Shown here: positions 35,501 through 45,917 of the stretch, piece by piece
How the letters are laid out: each line of letters begins with the position of its first letter
Position numbering within the stretch: position 1 is the first letter of the stretch
Assembly (NCBI GenBank): GCA_036877525.1
Contig: JAZGTH010000098.1
Location: 682,001-746,000 of the forward strand
DNA from: Chromobotia macracanthus
Lineage: Eukaryota; Chordata; Actinopteri; Cypriniformes; Botiidae
DNA length: 64,000 nucleotides
Direction: 5' to 3'
Position numbers and translations under genes: made by a program
Notes under the pieces: generated by a model
Told to the model about the DNA's origin: nothing
Database searches by the model: none
What the model saw: the letters and a program-made list of their open reading frames with translations, nothing else

Positions 35501-36711
35501 TCAAAATGTGCATTAATCTTCAGTTGTTATTGGAACATTTTAAAAATGTTTTAAAAACAGAATTAAATGTTTGACTAACGTTCTTAAAACCAAGCAATAA
35601 CATTAATACAAAGGTTGTGGGTTCGACTCCCAGGGATAAATTGTATACCTTGAATGTACTGTAAATCACTTTGGATAAAAGCGTTTGCCAAATGCATAAA
35701 TGTTAATGGAGACATTCTTAAAACCTAAAATTGTTAGCTGGGTACGTTTGTAGCACGTAACAATAAGGTAATCTGCTTAAAAAAGAATTCCCAAACATTA
35801 CAGCTCAAATAACAAAACTATATGGAATAATCAATATTGTAATGATAATTTAATTAAAATAAATTGTATTAAAAATACAATGTATTACTGTAACACAATT
35901 TTAATTTGATGATTTAAAAATTACTTTCTGTGGTTGGTTATCAACAGCACTATTCTGTCGATGTATAGTCAGCACGACAAGACTATTGACAGAGCTTACC
36001 TTGTTTTTAACTAAGAAAATAATTTGTTTTAAAGCAGATTAAACATATGAAAAACATGTTTTTGTTATTCTGTACTCATTGCATAAATATGTCTATTAGG
36101 AGTAACTCCATATCCTGGTATAACTGTAAACAACACATTTTACACAATGATTGAGAGTGGATATCACATGGAACAGCCCTATTATGCCTCAGATTCAGTG
36201 TAAGTGCATCCAATTTATATTTATTTTTATTCCAAAAGTTTATTTTGGCTTTATTTATTTTTTAATTTAATTTTTTAAGCTTTATTTTATTTAGAAAACG
36301 CTGGAGAGTGATTTAAATATCAATAGTAATGACATCCGATTTTTTTATATTGACCTTCTTGTTTTTTGTTTCACTTTTATTTAGATACAAGGTAATGTGT
36401 CACTGCTGGTCACTGGATTCGGAAGCCCGCCCATGTTTTTCCAAGCTTGTGGCCTTCATGGAAAAAGAACTGGCTGCTCTGGAAGAGAAGGTGACTTTTA
36501 TGTAAAACATATTAAAGAATGTTGTGACCAAGTCTTAGTCTTAGTAGTGTACACTTACTGTGATATCTGTCCACAGCTGTATTACAATGTTGAAGGATGC
36601 AGCCCGAATTATATAACATACAAGAATGTATCAGTGACCCCTGACGCTACATTGATGGATGACAAACAAGATGTCTGTGATGAACTCCCTCAACACAAAG
36701 AATTCAGATGA
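26511..36711 (+). CDS. flt3: flt3 (class III receptor tyrosine kinase)
   Basis: Receptor for FLT3 ligand on blood progenitors. Exons: 26511-26538, 26739-26878, 28237-28370, 28557-28660, 28833-28950, 29146-29279, 29515-29642, 29744-29882, 30380-30554, 30632-30729, 30828-30933, 31462-31646, 32159-32250, 32334-32466, 32815-32919, 33041-33151, 33319-33475, 33671-33783, 34276-34394, 34656-34778, 34883-34994, 36100-36199, 36385-36490, 36577-36711. That is 24 coding exons, as in human FLT3, with joining phases and 964 residues. Exons 1-2 are the least certain: they were chosen because they splice in phase and give a hydrophobic leader (GFLHVLSNLFLC) before the recognisable IIKC. Visible: five fast-evolving Ig-like domains, a membrane segment in exon 13, the juxtamembrane DNDYIYIDF, P-loop GSGAFG, VAVKMLK, a kinase insert, CIHRDLAARN, GDFGLARD, WMAPES and a short tail (YYNV, YKNV). 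The tail also has an overlapping second reading frame (see findings). Confidence 0.93.
27150..27395. repeat. Palindromic element family D with a perfect 18-bp hairpin
   Basis: Built of inverted GGTTCTTTATAG/AAGAACC-type motifs. The core is an exact inverted repeat, AAAAGTTCTATCAGGAAC (27282-27299) and its complement (27313-27330), separated by 13 bases. In flt3 intron 2. A stub with the same GGCATCGCTGCGAA motif is at about 56930-56946. Confidence 0.75.
27708..28202 (-). mobile_element. Probable solo LTR of an LTR retroelement
   Basis: A 495-bp block with inverted termini TGTTA...TAACA. Read on the minus strand it has LTR order: a directly repeated segment of about 45-50 bases (around 28030-28125), a TATATATC box near 27818-27830, an AATAAA near 27801, and an end in CTTTTCTCATAACA. 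No internal gag/pol or second LTR was found. Flanks share only GGA, so a target duplication is not proven. Confidence 0.55.
29930..30232 (+). repeat. Inverted-repeat element family A, copy 7
   Basis: Starts ACCCATATAACAGGGAACGT and ends ACCTAAAATTGTTAGC. In the flt3 intron after the exon at 29744-29882. Confidence 0.7.
30312..30332. repeat. (TA)n microsatellite
   Basis: About ten TA units in a flt3 intron, close to family A copy 7. Confidence 0.9.
31862..32070. repeat. Palindromic element family C, copy 3
   Basis: Starts CCCTTGTGAAAAATAACCAT with many ACCATGGTTTTACTA-type motifs in both orientations. It ends about 90 bases before the flt3 membrane-segment exon (32159). Confidence 0.75.
32494..32745 (+). 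repeat. Inverted-repeat element family B, copy 5
   Basis: Starts AAAGTTGCAATTCATATCTT, has the interior ACAGATCAGCGTTCAAAC, and ends with ATTTACGGATTTCAG. It fills most of the flt3 intron between 32466 and 32815. Confidence 0.75.
35341..35742 (+). repeat. Inverted-repeat element family A, copy 8, carrying a nested SINE
   Basis: Starts ACCAGCTAACAAGAAACATT and ends AAATTGTTAGCTGGG. The 35610-35698 segment is a separate SINE-like unit that interrupts it. Confidence 0.75.
35610..35698 (+). repeat. SINE-like element nested in family A
   Basis: Has the tRNA B-box-like AGGTTGTGGGTTCGACTCCC and the tail GCCAAATGCATAAATG. It interrupts family A copy 8 between AACATTAATACAA and GGAGACATTCTT. It lacks an A box and a cloverleaf, so it is not a tRNA gene. 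Confidence 0.65.
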
Positions 36712-38622
36712 AAGCAAAGCCATGGAGGATCTCGATCGGTACACAGAACCTGTTTTTGATGATGGAAGTTTAGGCTATTATGCAAATATGTCTAGCTTCG
36801 GAAAAATTTAACATTTAGGAAGCGCTTCCATAAGTAACCATAGCCATTATGCATGGAATTGCTATAATTAATTTGTGCATGTTTTACAACTAATGAGAAA
36901 CTAATTTCTGTCTTAAGGCCTATTAGCTCTGGTTCAGTGACCTAATTCTGAGCTCTTAATCAGTGTGCAAGTGTAAACATTATTAAAAAAAACATTTTTT
37001 CTGTAATAATAAATTATGTATTCAATATGAAATGAATATGTTGTTTTGTGCAGTGAGCCGCTTTCATGTAAATGTCAAAATCATGGTCATTATTTAGGTC
37101 AATAGCACAAAACATATACTCATTTGTTTCAAAAATTGTAGAGTTATATGTTAGTTTATCACTGGAACAGCTGAAGAAACTCCTTCTGTGCTCTATAATG
37201 AAAGTGTTAATTATGTAGAGCAGATCATGAACTATGCATATGGAAAACTCAGGAGATCATGGACATGTTATGAATATGTCATTAAAAGATTAATTTTTTT
37301 TGTTGCATTAATTGTACTGATATAAAGTTTCTCTATTTTTATAACAACATCTCTTTTTTATCCTCTATTTTTTCAGTATATTTATATAACGGTTTTGTTT
37401 AACCATTATTCCTGAAATGTTATTTATCATATAATAATCATGCACTATACACTATGCTTGTGTTTTTTCTATAAGACATAAATTTGTACATGTTAGGAAA
37501 TAAAGATGCATTAACTTTCAGTATACAGTATTTCAGTATTTGCGAAGCCTGCTGTTGGACATTCTTTTTCTGTTTTAGTGTCCGAAACATGTAATACAAT
37601 TGTAATGCAAATGTTAAGAACATTGGTTCACACAAGCCACCTTTCTCTCATTAATCAATTATTGTAGTAATTAAGATGCAATAGAGCAAATAAAATGCAA
37701 TACAAATTGTGACCTTGTGTCAAACACTCAGTCTTGTACTTTTTCGTAGTCTAAATAGTGAATGTTTGAGTGTTACAGAAGAGATGACTATGAGCGTGTA
37801 TTTACACAGGATGGCGCCACTGTGCTAAAACTCAGTGGCATTACTCTACACCCTCCTTGCTCAGCATTTAGAAATGTCTCATAAAAACTGGGTTTAAAGT
37901 TTATAGGCCGAATCATCTCACGATTAGACCATACCAACACTAATAACGTTAAATAGCCAACCCTAAATGAAAGAAAATTCTTTTTAATATCTCAATTATT
38001 TATCTGATGACAGCAATGAGATGGAAAAAATGGACAAATGTAAACTTTTGTGTAAGTCTCCTGTGTCTCAGATATTTCTATTAGAGTTTCAGAAGAGATC
38101 TGAGACTGAGACTTTTTGCCATGAGAGATTTGCCATGTCAACAATCAAAAGTCAATATTATTGATCAAAGTGAACTCGAACATTTCTCATCAAATTTACC
38201 CAAATCTAGATTATTTTAGCTATACAAAAATAATATGAATCCAAAATAATTGTACAGTTCCATACTATGAATATATTTGAACACTTTGTTTTGCCACTAT
38301 TTTTATTTCTCCTAAGCAATTTTAGGGGAAACATCTAAGACTAAGTTGATACTTAAATGAAACAGTACTGAGACCTCCATTAAATCTCCTGAGCTATGAA
38401 AGGGCAACCTTAGCCAAACTAATTCCCCTGGGATTATACAGCAGTCCACTAAAAGGTTACTGCTAAAACTAAATTCACTTTATATTGCTATGCAAGACTT
38501 GCATTTTGTTTTTAAGCAGAAAGAGTTTTAAAGATTACTTGCCCTATGGGACGTTGACCTCGTCCAATATTAGCTTTTTCTATATCCACTAGTCTACAGT
38601 TTGCAGAGGACACACTCGAGCT
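36712..38622. other. flt3-urad intergenic region, including the flt3 3' UTR
   Basis: AT-rich. AATAAA signals on the plus strand lie at 37008-37013, 37499-37504 and about 37687, so the flt3 3' UTR may end near 37030 or run to about 37700. The open +1 frame 36656-36808 overlaps the start of this region. No gene or repeat was recognised in 37.7-38.6 kb; the urad promoter should lie just before 38623. Confidence 0.6.
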
Positions 38623-39535
38623 ATGGACATACATGCTGTAAATTCTCTCACGTACGAGGATTTCGTGAAAATATTCGGTAATGTGGTTGAGAAATGTCCT
38701 CTTATTTCGGCTGCAGTATGGTCACATCGGCCATTCAAAGACCTGGCAGACATCGAGGCTCGCATAGCAGAATTCATTCACAGCCTTCCCGACTCAGGTA
38801 TAGTTTCTCTTCTGCATCACCTTTACACAACAAAATTCTTCAAGCTTTTTTGTAATGCTATAATGCCCTTAAATGTGAACACCCGTAAAATATATGGATC
38901 ATGGTCAGCTGTTTCATAATTGTTTTCATGATCTTTAATTAAATATCTACATCAAAACGCAAAAACAACATCACGTGTGCAGTAGAGAGGGCATATTGAA
39001 TCTCAAAAGATATAATGCCCTTTAAACATTACAATGAGGCTCTACCTCTAAATGATTTCGATCACTTTCACAAAGTTTGCATCGTTTCCATGTCCTTTAA
39101 TTCCTTGCATGACGTTTTTTTCCTGATTTCTCGTATGCAAACCGAATTGCATGAAATGCATCAAGACGCAAAAAACTGTGTGCAGGTAAAGAAGGCATCT
39201 TGCGGTGCCACCCTGATTTAGCTGGCAGGGATCTCCAAAGCGGAACACTAACACGGGAGTCACAAGAAGAGCAAAATCAGGCCGAAATGACCACGCTGGA
39301 TCCGGCCGAGCTTCTGACCATGAGTCGTCTGAACGCGGAGTACAAGAAGCGCTTCGGCTTCCCTTTTGTCATTTGTGCCCGTCTGAACAAGAAAGCGGAT
39401 ATCGGACGCCAGCTGTCTGAACGCCTCCTGAATGGCCGTGCAGTCGAGAGAGAAAAGGCAATCGAAGAAGTTAAACAAATCTGTAGCCTCCGGTTACACA
39501 ACATTGTCCTACCTGACGTTCAGACCAAATTGTAA
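38623..39535 (+). CDS. urad: urad (2-oxo-4-hydroxy-4-carboxy-5-ureidoimidazoline decarboxylase)
   Basis: Catalyses the third step of urate oxidation, decarboxylating OHCU to S-allantoin, in peroxisomes. Two exons, 38623-38797 and 39186-39535, join in phase to 174 residues, the length I recall for fish URAD. The conserved RCHPDLAG motif puts the putative catalytic histidine at residue 67, and the helical core (MSRLNAEYKKRFGFPFVICA) is intact. The C-terminus is TKL, a weak fit to a peroxisomal targeting signal. The start is the first in-frame ATG before a conserved helical segment (LTYEDFVKIFGNVVEKCPL). Its neighbours match the human order (URAD beside FLT3). Confidence 0.95.
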
Positions 39536-40348
39536 TTCAAGTTACTTTTTCTCTGCCTGATTGCGTGTTGTTGCAATATGTATGTCGGTTTTTAAACCAA
39601 AGTTAAAGTTAAACACGCACATAAACAAGCAAATAATCTATAGTCTAGAAATAAATGCCATGCATAGAGAATGAATTTAGGTGCATAATGAAATCGCAGT
39701 GGTAGTAATATCATTTATGCATACCTTTCATTAGTATTAAAACTGGAGTCATTTAAATAGAAAAATCAATTTCAGCATTGCAATGTTTGGTAACGGGAGG
39801 ATTTGTTTTGTCGCGTCTGGTAATAAACTTTTGGGTATGGCAGCAATAAAAATGATTAATTATTAAAAAGCCTTTTATTCTTATTTGCAGCAAATTGAAA
39901 GCAAATGACGTACGCCAAAGTGCTCACGTGTGTTTAGTTTATTAACTACATAAATATTATGAAGGTTAAGGGAATTGCAGATGCATTTGCCTGTTTGTAG
40001 ATTTGTGACATTAAACAAATCAATAAACTATACTTTGTTGGTCTATAAATATGAATATATTCAACTATTTGGAAATGTCCTTTTAGAGCTGGTTGGTGTT
40101 AAATGAAGTGCTGAGATTCGTTTAGCCTACACAAAGACCCCATGAAAGTGATCCATGGGCGCTTTACCTCTCATGTCACGTATTTAAAATGAGATTGCCC
40201 CCCCTGACAATCTAACCAGCTGGACAGACATCTATAGACCTACGGGACGGGGCAGCATGTTACTGGCATGCACACTGAAGAAGCTCCACTGGGGAGGTTA
40301 CCTATAGGTTGTGTGGACGGCATGGTCTCTTGAGGGCAAGTGTGTGTT
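39536..40348. other. Compact tail-to-tail interval between urad and pdx1
   Basis: 813 bases hold both 3' UTRs. Plus-strand AATAAA signals for urad are at 39650-39655, 39822-39827 and 39845-39850; a minus-strand AATAAA for pdx1 is at 39874-39879. In mammals CDX2 lies between these genes; no homeobox is present here. Confidence 0.7.
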
Positions 40349-42544
40349 TTACGCAGAGTCTCGTGCAGTTGGGGGCAAGTGAGAGTGCAAAGGTGAGGGG
40401 GCTCCTGCTAGTGTTCCTGCATGGGCACCACAAGACTCATCTTTCAGATCCCCGGACGTGATGGAGGAATCCTGCTCGGGATCCACTCCTCTGGCTCTCC
40501 TCTTGTCCTCCTCCTTTTTCCACTTCATGCGCCGGTTCTGGAACCAGATCTTGATGTGCCTTTCGGTGAGGCTGAGGGTGAGAGCGAGCTCCACGCGACG
40601 GGGCCGAGAGATGTACTTGTTGAAGAGGAACTCCTTCTCCAGCTCCAGCAGCTGCGCCCTGGTGTAAGCCGTCCGGGTGCGCTTGTTCTCCTCGGCCTCG
40701 ACCATGTAAGGGCCTGGAGCACCATAAAAGAGGAAAACATTTGGTGGTTTCACGTTTAATTCACTGACCAAGTGTGTACAGCCAATTCATTACAAACCTC
40801 AGTGTAGAAGAACCTCAGAGACCTTGAATTCCGTGAGCAGATATACTGGGGAAGCTTTAGTGAACATTTAGTGAACCACTAATTTGTTAATTTAGCCAAT
40901 CACAGACCTGTAGAGACTATCTAAATACTTTTATGACATACTATCAGTTTTTTCTATAGGGTTTTCACAGTTATGATTGTTTGGTTAGGGCGTTATAGAA
41001 CATGGGCGTAAACTCAACTATTCGCACCTAACTTAAATTGTCCCCGTTCCTGTGAATATAAAGACGAATTATTGCAAAATCATTAAACTTCAATAAGTTT
41101 CATTTAAAAAAAGTTAAACATAACTTAATGAACTATATAACAATCTTACGTGGATACGATGTAATTGGTCCTGTCAAAATATTGTTGTCTCAGACATCAT
41201 TGTTTAATAGAATTATACATTATCTGGGTAAATCTGACTTGTATCCAGTGCTAGAAATGTTTGTATTACTTGACACAACATACTTTGTGTCAATGTATTG
41301 CCAATTTACATTATAGTGCGCAAATTGTGCATTGTTTTCTTCTCTTTCGTTATTTGACCAGACGCTAATCCAGAAATTACGCTTAGGCCTAGTTTTAACA
41401 TTTTAAAATCTGCCTTTATTCGGGTGGTTTAGAAAAACCTTAAAATTGTAACCTAAAAAATGTAATAAAAACTTTTGACGGATTTCCCTCTGCGTTACTC
41501 TGCAGGTCTTCTGTATATTTAGATGTTTGCCCTTAGAATGATTTATTGTTATTATATATACTAATATTTAATTGTTTGTTATGTCTGTTATTGTATTTTA
41601 ATTCATCTTTAAAGTGAACTGAACTCCAACTTATATGAAAACAATCAAATCAACGGCAACTAATGTCATCATCTTGTATCTTCCACAGTGTGAAACCTTG
41701 TAAACCATTTTTAAAGTTTCATACAATGTAAAAACATTTTTTCCAATCGAAAGTTTTTCATTTACTGAAAGTTGCTTCGTCACAAATAAAGAACCACAAG
41801 ACAAACACATTCAAGGAAATGTGCTTAATTTAAATGATTGGGCGCACAAAAGGCCTACAAAAAGATTGCATTTATAAAAAACTCCTTGCCTGCCTTTTTT
41901 ACATGATATAAAATGTTTCGTCTTTGAGAAGACTGAACCTAAATATCCATTTTCTAGAAATCTATGAAAACATCTTTATTCTTCACAGGTTTTCTTTATA
42001 AGAAAACTTCTAATGATTATTTGTTTTGATGATGTGAATCTTTTAGGATGAAGACATGAGGCTCATGAGATCATAAGCATGAATTTGACATAAGGGCCTT
42101 CTTTCAAAAAAGTTATTTGGTGAACTTATAACGCCAATGGCCAAAGTACGAGTTACCTGCCCACTGTCCTTTCCAAGCGTGCGTATGAGATTTCGTCGAT
42201 TTCATCCACGGGAAAGGCAGCTGGTATCTGTTCCGATCCCCGCACAGGTCAAGAGAGTCTCCATAACCCCCGACCGTCTGTAGATGTGGCTGTGGCGTCT
42301 GGGGCAGGTGGAGATGAGGTAGTGCCAGATCATCCCGGGTCGCCATGCTATAAGAGGCGATGTCGGTAAGACTTGGTTGGTCCTGTACGCCCAACGACGG
42401 CGAGGCGTACACAGGTTGCGTCTGTCTACTCATATACAGACACGGTGGAGGGTTCTGGCTGTAGTCCTCGTTGTGGTGCCTCTGGAAGGCACAGGAGTCC
42501 TTGTATAGATGGTTTGGTGAGTAATAGTGCTCTTCCCGATTCAT
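40349..42544 (-). CDS. pdx1: pdx1 (pancreatic and duodenal homeobox 1)
   Basis: ParaHox transcription factor for pancreas and anterior gut development and beta-cell gene expression. Two exons, 42544-42157 and 40713-40349, join in phase to 250 residues. The start MNREEHYYSPNHLYKDS matches the conserved PDX1 N-terminus; an in-frame upstream ATG three codons earlier was not chosen. The PBX-binding hexapeptide FPWMKS is at residues 111-116, and the homeodomain (about 139-198) lies wholly in exon 2 with the PDX-type recognition helix ERHIKIWFQNRRMKWKK, including the family-specific histidine. The tail is acidic, then Pro/His rich, ending TARDSA. It lacks the long Pro/Gly tracts of mammalian PDX1. 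Confidence 0.97.
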
Positions 42545-44962
42545 GATTGCCACAGACCGGGGAACCCGTGCTGTTCAAGAGCACATGAGCCAGCGCCCTG
42601 CCCCTGATCAGGACCTCTGCTCTACCTGCAGTCTGTGCGTCTGGCGCCGCTTTAGGGCCTCATAGGTGTGCCACGGTGACCATGTGACCCTGCTGCACCA
42701 TTGGTTTAACTGTTTACACAAAGCTGACAACTGGCAGTAGATTCAGGTCTGACCATGCTCAATCAATGCCCTTGACAAACATGTTCTGTTTGCCCGACAC
42801 TATATGTGCTACACCTGCAGTTGTGATATATTTTACACGCACAGGTGAAGCTGGAAATTCACGGGCGCATATGGGCTGGCTGCGCACAAGGCTGCCTTAG
42901 TGCGCACTTTTCATTTATAAACCCAACATTGTGAAACACAGTCAAAATGTTCAGAATGCATACGAAAGGAAAACGTAAATGAGAAAGGGTTTTAATAAAC
43001 TACAGTTAGCATCGGTTTTAAATGAAGGGGCTTGATGTGACATGTGATGGTGGAGAGGCAGGATCGATTCTCATTTTCCAGCGCAACATAATACAGATTT
43101 TAAAACTGTCCCAAGCAGAAAACCATAGTAAGTAAAAGTGTTAACAAGTTCGCATTGCACTTGTAAATTGTAGACAAACGGGCCCATTTTATGTAGCATC
43201 TTTGGACGCCATGTGTGATCAGCACACACACGTAAGGCTTTTGCGCTTACCAAGCTTACCAGCCATTAAGCACACCCGGTTTCGGTCCATTAAACTAAAG
43301 CCCTCGTGGTTAAATAAAAACGAGCTGTTCTGTATAAACGAATTAACATGGAGAGCGAAACAGGACTCAATTAGGGTGAGGTGTGTGCGTAACGGGTGCC
43401 CACCAAGCAGTCAAATGGGCGTTTAGACCATGAAAAAGGATGCAATTGTCACATTTGCAGAAAAGACGCACAAGTTCTTTATTAAATCCATGCAAAATAA
43501 GAACAATCGAGACCATATGACATAGTGTTGTGTTACCATGGACCTCTTCAAATAATGACAATAATGGCACTTTATCTCATATCTTAATGGGGCTCTCATG
43601 CGCCATCATAAAGCTGGGGCAAATCCATTTCTCACAAATCGGGCCTTATAACGGCGCTTAATGGTGTTTATATACGACTTTCGTTTGAAAAGGGAAGGAA
43701 ATCGTTCTTCGCCACTGTGTCCACGATGTTCATAGAGTACAAAAGGTTTTATGAGGCGTGGGTAAAACGACGCAATTTGGAAACATATCCATGGTAGTTT
43801 CTAAGAGGAATAATGGTGCAAAGTGATATATAATCTATATTTACCATGCAAGAGAGTAAATACACAACTGAAAGCACTGGTACATAAAATCGACCAGCAA
43901 TTAAAATGGTTTTTGAGACCTAGATAAAATGCAATAAACCAGTTAGTGGACAGGCAAAAGCGTCCTAAAACCACTTGTATGTTTGAGTAGGAGATACACG
44001 CAGTCATATAAGCGCCCAAGTGCGATTGGATAATGGGAGTTCATTAAAGCTAAATCGTAATATTGCACTACAATTGCGTTAAATAAAACGCAACCAATCT
44101 TGTTTTTTTTTAACCCAGTGCATGGCCTACACCCACCAGGATGCCCCATCTTATAATAGTAAAGAAAAAATAAAGTTTTGGAAATTGCTTTTTGGCTGTA
44201 CATGACAACATAGTAAAATTTAATGACCAAGTGAACTAAGAAACGGGTAACCAGGTGGATCACACGAAAAATGACTATTGTAGCTTTTCATACAATCAGC
44301 TCTCTGTTAAGTAGACGAACATAAATATTGTATATCAGAGGCCGAATGGCGAAAAAATGTGCATGCTTAGTGGCGACGGCAAAGCTTGGCACACTTAGTG
44401 GTCACCCGTGGAGAGAAACCTCATGAAACAATAAATAACCTACCTGGTATGAAGACAGCATGGCGGAAACAGTCCACAAACGCTCTTGTTGCTCACAACC
44501 ATGTTTATTTAATTTAAATTTATTTTAAACAGAGATTCTTCAATATGATCTTTAATGGCAAACTAAACTACAGCAGAAAACACTGCAGATAGCAGATTGA
44601 TGTATACTGCTGGTCTAATATTTGATGACAATAATGATGATAATAATAATAATAACAATAATACTTTTTACAATTTACAGTGACAACTCTTTTCTGAACC
44701 ATGGATGAACGTTTCTCAGTACCAAACAAAAGGGATACCTTTATACAAAAACGGATATTTACAGTCTATCCTAAATCTTTTACCAGTTCTTTAATGGTAA
44801 ATAAATATTACCATTCAGTGTAATTACTTGCAAAATGACGGTGTGATTATGAATTTGTCTTGTTGCAGGCTGCAGAAATCCTATATTTACAGAAAAGATA
44901 AAAATAGACCAACTAAGATTGCACATTCACAGTACCTTTTATGCTCACTATTAAATGTTACA
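42545..44962. other. pdx1 upstream region; no gsx gene
   Basis: Contains the pdx1 promoter side (42.5-43.0 kb) and, near 44.5-44.96 kb, the probable polr1d 3' UTR (minus-strand AATAAA near 44503 and 44519). A TTTATAAATG on the minus strand at about 42911-42920 could be a TATA box but is 370 bases from the start codon. No homeobox or AC19-like ORF was seen on either strand. 43.0-44.4 kb holds unexplained non-repetitive sequence. Confidence 0.6.
44638..44666. repeat. (TAA)n-type microsatellite
   Basis: Short ATG/ATA/ATAA trinucleotide run downstream of polr1d. Confidence 0.8.
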
Positions 44963-45917
44963 TCATTTTTTTCTCTTGTCAGTATATTTTTGGACAGCTG
45001 CAGTCCTGTCCCTCACGGGTGAGCGAGATCGAGTCCTATGTGACTTCCCAGAGTTGTAAGGGGGGTGGCTTCTGGATGATGAACTGCTGCGTGAGGAGGA
45101 TTGATGTTTCGAAGAGTGAGAATGAGAATTAAAGCGATGTGAATGGTCTTTTCTGTGACTGCACTTTTCACAGTCTTTGTTATGATGTTTTTCACAAGTT
45201 CTGTACCCATGTTTATCCCCTCCTCTCTCAGAAGCTCCTTGGTTTCCAGGCTGGCGCATCAGAGCAGAAGACCCAAGGGTGTTCAGAAGAAAACGCTTGT
45301 TGGTACTTCCCAGCGGACATTTCATCCTACAACACAACAATGTAACCAGTTTTTGCACGCAAGATACATCAGTGAATTAATTTTATAAGTTTATCGCGTG
45401 ACAACCAACCTGTGGACTGTCAGGCAAACAAAGCAAACTAAACTTAATTAAAAAGATTGCATTTGTACTGAACACAGCAATCCACACTCACCATCCAGCA
45501 GTACCCATAGTCTCGGCTCGGACCTTTGCTCTGTTGGTTTCTTTGAGAAGCTCCTCCACCGCCTTCCTGTGAGAAGAAAATACATTAACAGTGTTTTTAG
45601 TATGAGATAATGGAAATGGATATAAGGTAAGCGAGCCTTGTGACCCGAGTGACTGAGGCACATACTGTTTCACTGGCAATCATGACACTTCCACAATGCA
45701 TAAGGCAGTGACATATTTAAATAAAAAACAGCATTATTAAAATGATCGCAGCACATAATAGCAATAAATTACATTTATGAAACTGACCCCCTAACATTTG
45801 CACCCAGTCTAACCTCTATAAGCGACAAAAAAAAAAGCATCATAAATGCGCCAACTGATCACCCGAACAATGTACGCACAATCTGAAACCATACCTCTCT
45901 AGTTCACTATCGTCCAT
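44963..45917 (-). CDS. polr1d: polr1d locus, isoform 2-type protein (no AC19 core exon found)
   Basis: Three exons, 45917-45895, 45566-45492 and 45326-44963, join in phase to 153 residues. MDDSELERKAVEELLKE, RAETMGTAGW and MKCPLGSTNKRFLLNT match human POLR1D isoform 2, whose function is poorly known. The remainder is a Ser/His/Arg/Lys-rich, SR-like tail (HSHSSKHQSSSRSSSSSRSH, RTRSRSPVRDRT) with no fold evident. The standard product of the gene, the AC19 subunit shared by RNA polymerases I and III, uses the same first exon but a different downstream exon, which was not found on the minus strand down to pdx1. It is head-to-head with lnx2, as in human. Gene identity is secure; whether it is the only product is inference. 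Confidence 0.85.

Noticed and set aside
35610..35640. tRNA-like GGTTCGACTCCC (B box)
   Set aside because: No A box, anticodon stem or cloverleaf; it is part of a SINE repeated elsewhere in the window.
40421..40759. 112-codon plus-strand ORF
   Set aside because: Antisense shadow of pdx1 exon 2 containing the homeobox.
43000..44960. Search for a gsx homeobox or an AC19 exon
   Set aside because: No WFQNRR-type recognition helix and no AC19-like ORF seen on either strand.
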